Source: Durusdinium trenchii
Lineage: Eukaryota > Sar > Dinophyceae > Suessiales > Symbiodiniaceae
Direction of reading: 5' to 3'
Assembly: GCA_963970005.1 (NCBI GenBank)
Contig: CAXAMN010028928.1
Location: forward strand, 213,931 to 277,930
DNA: 64,000 nt
The number at the start of each line of letters is the position of its first letter. Position 1 is the first letter of the stretch. The notes below the pieces were generated by a model. It did not search any database. It had not been told where the DNA came from and saw nothing but the letters and a program-made list of their open reading frames with translations. Made by a program: the position numbers and the translations under genes. This document shows, piece after piece, positions 10,491 to 21,355 of the stretch.

Positions 10491-13400
10491 ATGGCCACTA
10501 CAACGACGGACGCATCGATGAAACGATTTCCGATTCTTTGTCCGCGGAATATCAGTGTGTCCTGCAGACCGCCTCTGAACACGGCGGTCGTGAGTCTGGC
10601 CGCCAATACTTTGTGGCAGGAGAATGCTTTTCTCGCAGCTTGACACATTATGTGGCGAAATCTGGAGGGGTACCTTTGCGAGGAATCGGGCCGATGGTCG
10701 ATTTAAGTGTCCTCTGCAGTGAGCAAAATTCAATACGCAGGGCTTTTCATCAACATTCGTGAACTCCGGACCTATGGTCTGGAAGCCCGCGATCTGTATG
10801 CACCCGCATGATGGAACCCCGCCCCTGTCCTCACTGTACATTACCTTGGAGCAGCGCCCCTTTCTCCTATGGAGATCCACGTTTCTGCTCCCCTGGACCT
10901 ATCTTCCCAGAGCAAAAAGCCGACCGCTCGCTTTGATCAACTTAGTTTGGTTTCATTTTACCTTGTCTGACTTCCTTCAATCCGTTTTCACTCTTACGTT
11001 GGATTCTCACTAACACTATATTGATTTTTCCTTTTATCCCAGTGGGTCAAACCTGTTCAATTTGCCTCGTGGTCACTCACCCATCCCTCCGCTCCTATTT
11101 TCGATGGAAGCCTCTTTTTGGAACAAACTCCTCTGGGCATCATTGCCCTCTTGATTTCACGCAGGGCATTATTGGATTCGATCGTTCACTCTTTGGAGGT
11201 TCTTCATGAGATGCCTTGTACGACGGACACCCCTGACTTCCTCCCTGACGATCTACAGCAGATCCTACGGGATCTCCACACCTCGACGGCTCGCATGTTT
11301 GACGAGGTTCAACGGACCAACCGCCTCCTGGATCGCTTGGCGCTATATCCTCCTCATGCTCTACCACGTACCTCTTTGCCTCGCTACCTCTTTGCCTCGC
11401 TATAGCCGGAACCCTTTGGACCTGGGCCTTCCTCACAGCCTGACTCTGAGCGCCTTAGCTCACCCGTCTCACTGGAGGTTTCTTCCGTTTGCTCGCTCGA
11501 AATGGAGAAAAAGAGTCCTTTCTTCCTGGTCACTTTTCAACGATACCACTTCCTTCCACGTTTCATGTCTGGATTCCATGCCCTCTCCTCTTTTTTCCCA
11601 CACTAGACCTTGACTTGCCCCTATCCAGGTTCCCATCTTGAGATATTCCTTTCTGTTAGTTGTTTCTGTCCATTAGCCGTTTTTGGTACCCGCGCTGCAC
11701 CCTCCCACCCTGCTTTGTGCCGATATCATGGAGTTTCCTCCTCCTGGTTTGCTGGCGGCCTCTACTGTCCCGCCTACGCGACAAGCCGTTTTCAATCCGT
11801 ACGAGATCCCCCTCAGTCCTACATCGGGGCTCATTCGACCTCAACCTCAACGTCAGCCTGAGTTACTTTGGCTACATTGGATGGTCTCTTTGTCCGCTTG
11901 GATCGTTGAATCACTCAGCCTACCCTCACCCCATCCCCTAAGAAGTACCGCCCGATCAGTACTTCGAGAACATCCGCCCGGAACATCTACATCCAAATGC
12001 GCCGCGCAATCCACGAGTTCAGCATCCTGCAGCGTAGATTGCACGGGGCGTCTCCCTCTTACAGTTTGTCGGCCCTACACCTGGCGATCCCACTTCTCAT
12101 GCCTTTTTCCGGGTCAACCCCACGGAACCTAGAGCTTGGAGTCACTGAAGATGCTGCACTACTATCTCGACGACAACCCCGCACGCTCCCGCTCCCGCCC
12201 GTTTCGGGCTCTTCCACCTCTGACTCTATATACACCTTGCACTACATCTTCACGTGGGTCTATGAACTCTTCCTCATTGTCACAAACCTTGGACAATACA
12301 CATCGCCACCCTCTTGACGGACGAGGTCTACTACGTGGACAGCTTTGGCGGGCAACTCGTCGCACTCCTCCGGTCCTCCTCGGCAAACTTGAGGCATTTT
12401 GTAGCGTGGGCTTTTACTGGGTTTTTACTCGACCTCGGCCTTTTGACAAAACTATGCGCCTCACAGACCTGTGCGCTCTGTTTGATTTTCATCGGCTTGC
12501 GCTTACCCACTATCAATTTTTCCGTATGATCTAACCTTTCTCTGCTCCCCCCACACCAATTTCTTCCTCCGTATGACTTTGTACGTTCACTGCAGCCATT
12601 ACCCAGTCTGAACCATCATTTCCTCACCGTCGCGTTCTCGGCCTCCCCCAAACATCATCATGCCTCGCGGCCGGCCTTCGAGCAGCTCTGCGGACCAACA
12701 TCGACGAAGAGGAAATCGTGATCGTCGCACCTCCCGCAGATCTCGGACCCCTCGACGGAAATCCTCCGGCCTCCCGGTCGAGAATGCATCTCTGCCCCTA
12801 AACACTGGCAGGCGACGACATCTACCTGGATCGGAAACAGGAGTACAAGTTGACCTTTGCCCGCCGTGTCGTCGCCACCGCTTGGAGTCGTGATCTTCAA
12901 ATTGATCATCAAGTCATTGAGGATGTCCGCTTGATTGATGCGCCGGAAGCAGGAGAACTGGACACTTCGGCTGGCGGCGAATGGCCGCTTGGTCCAATTT
13001 CAAGGTTTCCGCAATCGACAGGAAGCCTATCTTTGGTCTTCTTTGTTTCGCAAGATCTTCAAGAGCATGGATGTTGACATTGCCCGCGTCATTGGACACC
13101 TCCATCCTCCCGCGCTCAAGGACGACTGGGATGAGAAGCGCAATGGCTCGACTGGTCGACAAGGCGAGCTCCTCCGCCATCAAATGCCCAAACACACCAC
13201 TTCAGGACCAAGTGGAGCAGCTGCTTAAAGAGAATGAGAAACTTAAAGCAGCCTCCGGTCACCGGTCACTCCTGTACACAGCCCCACTGAGAACGAAGCT
13301 CTTGAGGATCCAGACAAGGTGCGTTTGGACAAGTCCCAGACCAAGATCACCCTCCAGCCCCGCGCTCGGGACGCACTCTGGATAGCCACTTCCGTGCTTC

Positions 13401-14995
13401 ACCTTCAGACGCTGACCCTCTGCAGACCCCATGCGCACCTTCATCATCGGTGATCGCCGACCAGTTTTGGAAGACTCTTCACCTGGCAAGTCAACCATGG
13501 CTGAAGTCAATATAATAGGATCAAAAACAATGTCAAGGACAGATCTCGAATTGCCAAGCTTGAGGAGATTGCCGGCGAGATCGACGCGATCCTCATCGAT
13601 CCTCACTACCTTGAAGACAAACAAGTTGGACACCCCCAACTTGCCACCAAGGCTCATATGAACGTGCTTGTTCGTATGCTCGCCACAGCGAATGCTTTGG
13701 CCTCCTGATGGTTCCTACACCACTACCCGGCGGAATTTTGTGACCACGACGAATTTCTCAAAGCTCCTACCCAGTATTGGTACCACACCTTCGGTGACTT
13801 TGTTGCGTATCTTTTTGTATTTCTTCAGCTACCTTGAAGGGTTTTGAGATCTTACCTACTTGGAGCGCCGCCCCTTGGTCTTTTTGAAAGGTCAACTTTG
13901 CCGGTTCTCGCCGAATCAATCTTCTCCCTCTTTTGCGTCGACTTCGACCCAATCAACCACTCTACCTTACCGACTACCTTCACCCCGCCGTGGTCTACCT
14001 GCGGATACATCCACATCGCGCTGCTTTCTACATGGGCCGCTCCATCGACGCCCTTTTCGACCGGGAGATGTCTCGACAACGCAAATTCCTGCAACTCGTC
14101 AGCGGCATCACTGCCTGTATACTATGAGCCTGCCCTTCGGGCTTGGCCCCGCGCACGCACTTTCTCCACCATCCCGATGGAGTTCTGCCCGGACACCTTG
14201 ACCACCCGCCGTTCCACGGAGATTTCCTACCAACATCACCGCCGCCCACAACTCAACCATCATCCCTGGATTAACCCACTACTTCGACGACTTGGTCTAC
14301 AACGACCACAGTATAGCATCCCCACCACTCGACCTGGTCCTATTGGCATCACACGACCACATCGCCACCAACGTCGCCGAGAACGACATCATGCTCAGGA
14401 ATGTCTTTTGGACCTATACACCTTACTCGCACCTCAGACGTTCTTCACCTTCTTCAGCGCCTCGGCAGTGACACCGATACGTGGACAACGTTCTTAATTG
14501 GCTCCACTCACATGGTGCACACTGACTCCTTCCAAGTGATCTCTCAACCCTTCTTTTGCGGCAACCCCCTGGAGTTGGAGTTGGTGACTGAAGATGTCCT
14601 TCTGGGTTTTCACATTTCCACTGAACAGCTCACTTTCCGACAACCCCCTCACCCCACTCTTATTCGCAGCAGCCGCACGGCCGGCTCACCTCACATGGCT
14701 TTGAAATTTGGCTGGTTTCTTCACACGTGGGATTCTGATCTGCCGACTGGCGTGTCCTCGGACCGTGATTGCTCCACAACTCATCGATCTCACCCAACAG
14801 TACTTGGACAAGGGCTTCACTATGCACCAACTTCTAACTCTTCTACGTCAACTTTGCCACCGACATCCCACGAGCTCAGCTTCACTCACAGTGTCGATTT
14901 CTCACCCATTTCGACGATGCAGACAGCGGGGACTCTTCGGCGTAAAATGACTCCCATTTGCATGGTCGCACTTTTCGACTTCGCAGTCTAAGTCC
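10491..14995 (+). pseudogene. Decayed retroelement with RYVDN-type reverse transcriptase
   Basis: Coding-like segments run along the plus strand but jump frame every 50-300 bases. The first follows an ATG at 10491 (MATTTTDASMKRF). Others include INIRELRTYGLEARDLY (about 10745), DFLPDDLQQILRDLHTS (about 11235), VYYVDSFGGQLVALLRSS (about 12328), RLVQFQGFRNRQEAYLW (about 12990) and AKLEEIAGEIDAILIDPH (about 13550). Near 14475-14489 HRYVDNVLNWL appears, the variant catalytic box (Y-V-D-N instead of YxDD) that I associate with a dinoflagellate reverse-transcriptase family. It is followed by FFCGNPLELELVTEDVLLGF and, in a third frame, IAPQLIDLTQQYLDKGF, which fit the thumb region. At least ten frameshifts and several stops make it dead. 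The family call is from motif memory; whether it is LINE-like is open. Confidence 0.6.
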
Positions 14996-15497
14996 TTCAG
15001 ATTTTCATTTTTCAGTATTCATCTCCTCAGATTTTGACATTCACCTACTCCGTTCTCCCCGGCCTACGCTTAGAAACTTATTCATCCCGGATTCATCCCC
15101 CCCTTTTCCCACTTTTTGGTTTATAGCATCCCGGCTCGAGCATGGAAACGACCCTGTATGCCACGCCTTTGTCCGACCCTATACTGGGTTGCTTTCACTG
15201 ATTGCTATCCATCTGCGAGTGGTGATTGCTGCTCTACGACTTCTTACCTCTGACCTTCAGCATGATCACGAAGCGGTTGGCCCTGACCTCCGAGGACCTC
15301 CACCGTCGCCGATGTCTACACCTACCAATACCCGAACCGGCGCTGCCCACAATGTCACCAGGACATACCCACTGATTTCCTGGTCGACTCACGATTCTGC
15401 ACTTTCAGCTTGTTTGCACTGTTCACCAGATGCTTCACCGAGACCTACGCCCTCACTGGTCTCCTCGACGGTCTCACAACAGGACGATACTATACAA

Positions 15498-15525
15498 CCC
15501 CCCCTCCCCTCCCCTCCCCTCCCCT
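15498..15525. repeat. CCCCT simple repeat
   Basis: Five or so CCCCT units between the end of the RYVDN pseudogene and the start of copia element 1. Confidence 0.85.
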
Positions 15526-15530
15526 TGAAA

Positions 15531-15679
15531 TGTAGAGGCCTACTTGTACAGGTTCCACTCCAGTGGCCTATCTAGTGTGTCCATGCTTGACTGCCATAAG
15601 GCTCAAGAGAATAAGACTCTGCGTATAAAAGACACTAGCGGTCTGCACCTCAACCGTGTACGCCCTAGTCACTCTTTCA
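15531..15679 (+). repeat. Probable 5' LTR of copia element 1
   Basis: The right edge is set by CA at 15678-15679 just before the primer-binding site. The left edge (TG at 15531) is a guess because no second LTR survives. A TATA-like TATAAAAG at 15625-15632 could be the LTR promoter. The length would be close to the 176 bp of element 2. Confidence 0.4.
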
Positions 15680-15680
15680 G

Positions 15681-15692
15681 TGGTAGCGGAGC
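15681..15692 (+). promoter_or_regulatory. Primer-binding site TGGTAGCGGAGC
   Basis: TGGTAGCGGAGC resembles the copia primer-binding site TGGTATCAGAGC, complementary to the 3' end of initiator tRNA-Met. The identical 12-mer stands at the same place in copia element 2 (26467-26478). Confidence 0.7.
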
Positions 15693-15757
15693 AGTGATCC
15701 TGGAAGACCCAGGTGAGCTCCTTTCCTAGGCATAGACTTGCTTTTAGGCAAACGGCC

Positions 15758-17162
15758 ATGGATTGGATTGACGACTGGGAAGAGCCTGATGCGGATGTGG
15801 CTTATGAGCCAGCAGCCTATGTGAATAGGCATGTGAGAAGAGAACCAGCAGCTATAGCAATGACAACACAGGTCACTACAAAGGTGCCCCCATCTTATGA
15901 TGGAAAGACTTCATGGTTTTCCTATGAGGATGCCATAGACGATTGGTGTGATATCACCGAGCTGGAGGATGAGAAGAGAGGACCAGCTTTGAGAAACAGA
16001 TTAGAAGGAGAAGCAGCCGTATACAAACGTGTTTTAGACAGAGATGCATTGAAGGCGAATGATCCACCAGGAGCTGGAGTAGATTAATTCAAACGAGTAC
16101 TACGACCATATTTTGTGAAAGGAGCAACCAATGTATTCCTGTATAGGTTTATGCAATTCGTGCGCTTCAATCGCGGGTCAGCTGATATGATGAAATGGAT
16201 GACAAGATTTCAGATTTTACTCCAAAGGCTTATGAGCAGTTGGATGGACATGTTGGAGCCAGTCACACAAGCACATCCTCAGGTACAAGCTCAGATGCAA
16301 GCTGATGACGGCGGAAAGAATTCAGGAAATCATGCAGAATATCAATGGCAATCTGAGAACTTTTCATCAGAACGATTTCCCTTTGGGAGAAAATCTCATT
16401 GCCTTACTCATGCTGTCACTTGCAGATTTGTCTCAGGACCAGAGGAACACTTTGACTTCTTTGATGACTCATCGTGGTAGAGTCCTGCAGCAATACACCA
16501 CAGCAGAGTTGAGGACAGTTTTCATTGAGATGCTCTGCACGACAAAGACTTCAGTAGACAATCCCTTGATGCAGCCGACAGGTGCTGGAGGTAGAAGATC
16601 ATTCCTCGTTCTTGAAGAAGGAGAACTCGATGGTACATATGGCTATTGGGCCGAAGATGAAGAAGATGGAACAGAAGGATTTCTAGATGCCCTGGACGAT
16701 GTCTTTTGGGTATATGATGAACAGAATTTCTCTTGGTTCCAGAGGAGATTCCAAGGAAGAAGAGCCAGAAAAGGCAAAGGAAAAGGAAGAAGAAAAGGAA
16801 AAGGCAAAGGAAGATCAGGCCGCAGATTTTTCAGACCTCGTGGAAAAGGAAAAGGAGGAAAGAGACGAGGCAAGGGCCATTATGCTGATGAGCAACCGCC
16901 AACTTATCCAGATGAGTATTTTGAAGAGAATCCTTATGAGGACACTTGGGAGCCGAACCAAGTAGCAAACAACTTGAAGAAGCATGGTTTTCCCACAAAG
17001 GAAAAGGAAAGAGAAAAGGCAAGAAAGGAAAAGGAAAAGATAAAGGAGATGGCAAACAAGATGCAAACTATGCAAATCAACAACAGCCACGCTCTTTGCC
17101 TGCACCTTCAAGATCTTCACAAGCATCAGGAAGCCACCAAGGTTTCTTTGCGCATTGTGTGA
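15758..17162 (+). pseudogene. gag of copia element 1, broken
   Basis: Gag starts MDWIDDWEEPDADVAYEP. An in-frame TAA at 16085-16087 interrupts it, and the same frame continues with FKRVLRPYFVKGATNVFLY. Around 16300 the coding frame shifts by one (MTAERIQEIMQNINGN) and runs into a basic tail (KGKGRRKGKGKGRSGRR, about residues 145-200 of that frame). Near 16970 the natural reading returns to the first frame (HKGKGKRKGKKGKGK), which is already the pol frame. No CCHC zinc knuckle is visible; the Lys/Gly-rich tail probably binds nucleic acid instead. One stop and two frame changes make it non-functional as read. The last change might once have been a programmed shift between gag and pol. Confidence 0.7.
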
Positions 17163-20100
17163 CAACAGCAGCTGAAGTCCATGACAGTGAGGTGAACTTG
17201 CTGTCAGGCATGATGACCTCATGTCAGGATGAAGCTGACTGGAATGTCAACAATGGTGAGACGATCTTCGATGGCATGAGTGCCCCTGTGAGGTACTCTT
17301 TGTCAAAGGAGATGCTCACAAGTGCTCCTGATGGCTTTGCGCTTATGAGCGCTGAGGAAGAAGTGAAGGAGACGCAGGCTATTTCATTTTTGACTGAGAA
17401 TCGCTTCCCGCCAACTATTGCAATCCTGGACATTGGATGCACTAGAGCTATGGGATCAAGGCGTGCAGTCGATTATTTTTGTAACTATGTCGACAATCAC
17501 CCAAACTGTGGATTATGGTACTCTTTTGAGGCTACCAAGAGCAAGTTTTACTTTGCCAATTCTCAGAAGGCTTCTTGCTCTCAGAAACTGGTGATTTACA
17601 TGTATGATCGTGCATGGACGATCCACAATACAGAGTTCGACATAGTGGAAGAAGGAGAAGTCCCTTTGCTTATGAGCTTGCCACAGATGAGAAACTTAGG
17701 CTTTGAACTCAGGCTGACACCTCAACATGCTTATCTGACATCGGTGCCTCTTGGTATCAAATATTTGGAGTTGAAGGTCGCAGCCAGTACTCATCTTGTT
17801 TTGGACTTCCAAGATATTGCATGGTATTTATCTGACGTGCGTTTGCAGGCTCGGCGTGAGAAGAGTTTTTACTCTCACTTCACTCACTATGAATATGACC
17901 ATATTTCTGTTGATCACAATAGTGATGAAGATGAAGCTGAGCATGCATATCCTGTGGTTGATTACTGGGAAGTAGATATTCACAAAAGAGAACTGATACG
18001 TCACCACAAGGATTACAGGAAGATTCTTTTCCCAGCAACTAAGTCCTGTCCTGTAGACACTGACTTGCTGGAAGACTTGCGACTGACAATCATCAAGAAG
18101 AAAGAAGGAGGAGAAGAAATCAAGAAGCTAGATGATTGGCGCAAGGCAAAATGGAAGGACCTACAAATTGGCTATGAATGGCGTGGTAGAACAATTTTTA
18201 AGTTCAAGCCAGATGCCAAAATTCCAGATCTAAAGATCAGGAAGGCTGGCATTGAGCACCGTGGCATTGGTGATCCCGATGCAGTGGTGCGCTCCTCCTC
18301 AGAGAAGGTTCCCATTGCAAAGGACAGGGAGCCAGGCTTCTCTTCAGAGAAGGAAGGTGTACCATCCAGTGCCGCGGAAAAGCCTGTGCCGCCAAGGTTT
18401 CGGTATACTTCCAAGGGTTATGATCCATTTTGGAAAGGGCACAAGTTGAAACCATCTGAGCTTCCACATGATTTAAAGGGTGATGATCTTGAGGAGTATA
18501 CTCCCTCAGAACCACCTGAGAGGCCAGAAGGTGAACTTGTAGAAATTCCTAGAGCATCAACAGGACCATCAAGTGATAAACATGAACCACTTGAACCAGG
18601 TGATGGCGCTCTTGAGCCTAGGCGGATTTCAATCCCATTACCTGGTAGTGAAGTTGTTGCAATGACACCGGCATATAGGAAGATGTTGCAGAGACTGGAG
18701 GACAAGGTAGAGCTTTACAAGCTTCATGTGAAGCACTACCATATGAGTCCTACTCAGTTTCGTAGGCGCGTTTCTATGTTGAAGCTTCCTGACTCTGTTT
18801 TAGAGAAGTATGAATCAGTTGTCAGGAACTGCCGTGTTTGTAACACTTCAGTGGCACCTCCGCCACGAGTCAGAGTCTCCGGTATTAGAGCTTCATGTTT
18901 TGGTGATGTTGTTTTTGCTGATCATTGTGAGGTTGAACTTCACAAGAACAAGTATATCATTCTACTTGTTCTTGATGGTGCCACAAATCTTCTCTGGGCT
19001 ACGGCACAGAAAGACCTCATAGATCAAACCACCATCCAAGCATTGAGGCAATGGTCTGATGAGAACAACTGTGTTCCGAAGGCCATCGTAGGAGACGAAG
19101 CCTTTTTCACAGATGCTTTTATTGAATACTACAGGTTCCATGGTATACAACAATGTCCTTGTGGGCCAAGAACTCCTTGGCCGAACCGAGCAGAGACAGC
19201 TGTACGTTTGTTCAAACGTATGTGGCATGTTATGAAAGTAGATCTGGATGACCCACGTTTTCGTGGTGTAACGGTCAGAGACGTGGTCAAAAAGGTAGTT
19301 TGGGCAAGAAATTGTCAGTTGACTATCAGTGGATATTCACCAATAGAGATAGCAACTGGAAGACGTCCACCAGATCTTTTTGACCTTGAGACCGCAAGCC
19401 CTGAGCAATTGTCAGCTAATGCAGCCGCACAAGATCGTACAAATCTGGAACTACAACGTGTAGCTTTGAGAGCTCATCAAGAAGCACGACAAGCTCAGGA
19501 CCTTCGAGCAGATCTTGCAAGAAGGACTACGCCAAGTGACGGTCCCTATTTCCAAGGAGAGAAGGTTTTTGTTTGGACTCAGGATTCATCAAAGTTCAAG
19601 GATAAAGGACGTTGGGTTCGTGCCACAGTACTTGGACAAGAAGGAGCTATGGTCCAAGCCAACACTGGTAAGGCAGTGGTACGTGTGAATCAGTCGAAGG
19701 TTAGACGCGATCACGATGAGTGGCATGATGTTTCCATACCGGCATTAGACGATGAGAATCCGGAGAACTTACGTGAAGATCACGAACTGTATGTTGACGC
19801 CGAATTTGGAGAACAGTCCTTTTTCTTTTGTAATGATGATCATCCTGATGTTGTTGAGTTACTTCATGGAAACAGTGGATTATCTTGGTTCCTTTCAAGG
19901 AATGGTGTTAGAGTTGCATCTCCGATGGATTTCAAGGCAGGATACAACTTTTCCACTCTGAAGGGTCAAGATGGTATTTGGCAGCAACTTGAGAGATCGC
20001 AGCCCCACTGTGTAGTGATCAACAACCCTTCTCCCAAACAAAACAGAGCTTCTATTTGGTTGCTATGTTGCAATGTGATTGAGTGGCAGTTGAGAAGGAA

Positions 20101-21040
20101 GAAACATGTGTTTGTGACTGTTCCCAAGGGAAACAAGTTTTGTTTGTTTTTGCAAAAGTTCATTTCTTCTTTGAAGAATCCGGTTTTTAATTTTGATGTG
20201 GATATGAATTGCTTTTGCTATTGTCCTAAGGGAATCAGTTACGTGACAGTTTTCCATTCCTATGCATCCCGTCAAGGATGGAAAGGTATTGGTGACTGTT
20301 CCTTCCAAGCTAAAACAGTGCAAGCCACTAGAAGCAACCAGTACTTCAAGGATGCTGATTGGAAGAAGTTTCCATTTTCATTTTTGGTTGAGATGAATCG
20401 TTTCCTTCCTTATAGTGAGACTTCCTATACACGTCAGAGTTTCCTTATTGAAGATCTTCTGGAGAATTTTGACTCTGGAAGTTTGTGTGGAACAGCTCTT
20501 TTGTTAGAAAGAGAAGCTCATCAGTCAATTCTGTTGAATTCCGTAAGAACGGAAGAGACGACGGAAATTCCGGTTCCACTTCGACATATTCTACCACAAA
20601 GGTTCACTACTACTGAACTGATCAGAACTTTGAGGCAGGTCGATGCACTACCTCAGAGATCAGAGTTTGATGTGACAACCTCCTCTGATTCTCGAATTGT
20701 GTCATTGATTCCAGGCCTGAAGGAGATTAGACGAAGAACCTTGCCACAGATGTATTTTGAGAGATGTAAGGTTTATCGTGGTACCTTTGGTAGAGTGCAT
20801 CCTCTTTTCAACTCTGAAGATGATGCAGTGTTGATTATGTGGAAGCCAGGAAAATACCATCAGGTTTTCTTTATGTTTGTGTCACAACTGTCTCCTCATC
20901 ATGAACAGTTTTTGGTAGATCATTGGAGCATGATAGTTTTCGAAGCAGAGACGACAGGCGCCGTGAAGCGCGTTGTGACTCCTGATGAAGTAGTTCTAGA
21001 GGATCCAAGGGATCAACCTCCAGACTACGGACCTGGATGA
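16946..21040 (+). CDS. pol-like polyprotein of copia element 1 (protease, integrase, accessory domain)
   Basis: 1364 codons, open. The basic linker at residues 15-30 belongs to the gag tail. A retropepsin-like protease has its active site at about residue 160 (AILDIGCTRAMGS). Integrase begins with a zinc-binding part (KHYHMSPTQF ... NCRVCN, about 590-635). The catalytic core has VFADHCEVEL, AIVGDEAFF and NRAETAVRLF, giving D, D and E with about 32 residues between the last two. An SH3-like tail follows (GEKVFVWTQDSSKFKDKGRW, about 870). Next, LLHGNSGLSWFLSRNGVRV and VVINNPSP (about 970-1030) look like a worn copy of the methyltransferase-like domain of element 2, with PPC lost. The remaining 330 residues are unrecognised. 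There is no reverse transcriptase. The long open frame beside a dead gag is unusual. Confidence 0.75.
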   Translation: MGAEPSSKQLEEAWFSHKGKGKRKGKKGKGKDKGDGKQDANYANQQQPRSLPAPSRSSQASGSHQGFFAHCVTTAAEVHDSEVNLLSGMMTSCQDEADWNVNNGETIFDGMSAPVRYSLSKEMLTSAPDGFALMSAEEEVKETQAISFLTENRFPPTIAILDIGCTRAMGSRRAVDYFCNYVDNHPNCGLWYSFEATKSKFYFANSQKASCSQKLVIYMYDRAWTIHNTEFDIVEEGEVPLLMSLPQMRNLGFELRLTPQHAYLTSVPLGIKYLELKVAASTHLVLDFQDIAWYLSDVRLQARREKSFYSHFTHYEYDHISVDHNSDEDEAEHAYPVVDYWEVDIHKRELIRHHKDYRKILFPATKSCPVDTDLLEDLRLTIIKKKEGGEEIKKLDDWRKAKWKDLQIGYEWRGRTIFKFKPDAKIPDLKIRKAGIEHRGIGDPDAVVRSSSEKVPIAKDREPGFSSEKEGVPSSAAEKPVPPRFRYTSKGYDPFWKGHKLKPSELPHDLKGDDLEEYTPSEPPERPEGELVEIPRASTGPSSDKHEPLEPGDGALEPRRISIPLPGSEVVAMTPAYRKMLQRLEDKVELYKLHVKHYHMSPTQFRRRVSMLKLPDSVLEKYESVVRNCRVCNTSVAPPPRVRVSGIRASCFGDVVFADHCEVELHKNKYIILLVLDGATNLLWATAQKDLIDQTTIQALRQWSDENNCVPKAIVGDEAFFTDAFIEYYRFHGIQQCPCGPRTPWPNRAETAVRLFKRMWHVMKVDLDDPRFRGVTVRDVVKKVVWARNCQLTISGYSPIEIATGRRPPDLFDLETASPEQLSANAAAQDRTNLELQRVALRAHQEARQAQDLRADLARRTTPSDGPYFQGEKVFVWTQDSSKFKDKGRWVRATVLGQEGAMVQANTGKAVVRVNQSKVRRDHDEWHDVSIPALDDENPENLREDHELYVDAEFGEQSFFFCNDDHPDVVELLHGNSGLSWFLSRNGVRVASPMDFKAGYNFSTLKGQDGIWQQLERSQPHCVVINNPSPKQNRASIWLLCCNVIEWQLRRKKHVFVTVPKGNKFCLFLQKFISSLKNPVFNFDVDMNCFCYCPKGISYVTVFHSYASRQGWKGIGDCSFQAKTVQATRSNQYFKDADWKKFPFSFLVEMNRFLPYSETSYTRQSFLIEDLLENFDSGSLCGTALLLEREAHQSILLNSVRTEETTEIPVPLRHILPQRFTTTELIRTLRQVDALPQRSEFDVTTSSDSRIVSLIPGLKEIRRRTLPQMYFERCKVYRGTFGRVHPLFNSEDDAVLIMWKPGKYHQVFFMFVSQLSPHHEQFLVDHWSMIVFEAETTGAVKRVVTPDEVVLEDPRDQPPDYGPG

Positions 21041-21114
21041 TGATATGGCTTATGAGCCAATTCCAGTCTCGGGGGAACAGCAGTATTTTGATCCAGATGA
21101 TGAAGATATGTATC

Positions 21115-21355
21115 TACGTAGAGCACAAGCTGTCTACTACGTTGTTTCCATCAGTAAAGGGCTAGTGCAGCGACGCTTCACTTTAGAATCTTCGTGAGCT
21201 TGGGATCTGAACTTGAACTTGCCCTCGGAGGTTTCGGCGGTTTTGGATTCATCATTTGGGTTTTACCGTTTTTCTCTTATCTGGCCTCTTAGGTTTCTTC
21301 ACTTAGGCCGGCGTGTGGTAAACCGCATTCACATCAGTACGCATTTCTATAAATG
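21115..21355 (+). repeat. Long direct repeat R1
   Basis: About 240 bp, starting inside the pol-derived tail (CGTAGAGCACAAGCTGTCTA) and ending near CATTTCTATAAATGTGT. It is about 95% identical to R2 at 22169-22425. The pair exactly brackets family X copy 2. Confidence 0.88.

Larger units (their letters stand above)
15531..21210 (+). mobile_element. Copia-like element 1, 3'-truncated
   Basis: In order: a 5' LTR remnant, a primer-binding site, gag, protease and integrase, all on the plus strand. After the integrase the reading stops at 21040. A coding-like tail (DMAYEPIPVSGEQQYFDPDDE) continues in another frame to about 21200, then host or repeat DNA follows. No reverse transcriptase, RNase H, polypurine tract or 3' LTR is present. 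The order protease-integrase ahead of the missing RT is that of Ty1/copia. The truncation falls where the 21115 direct repeat begins. Confidence 0.75.
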
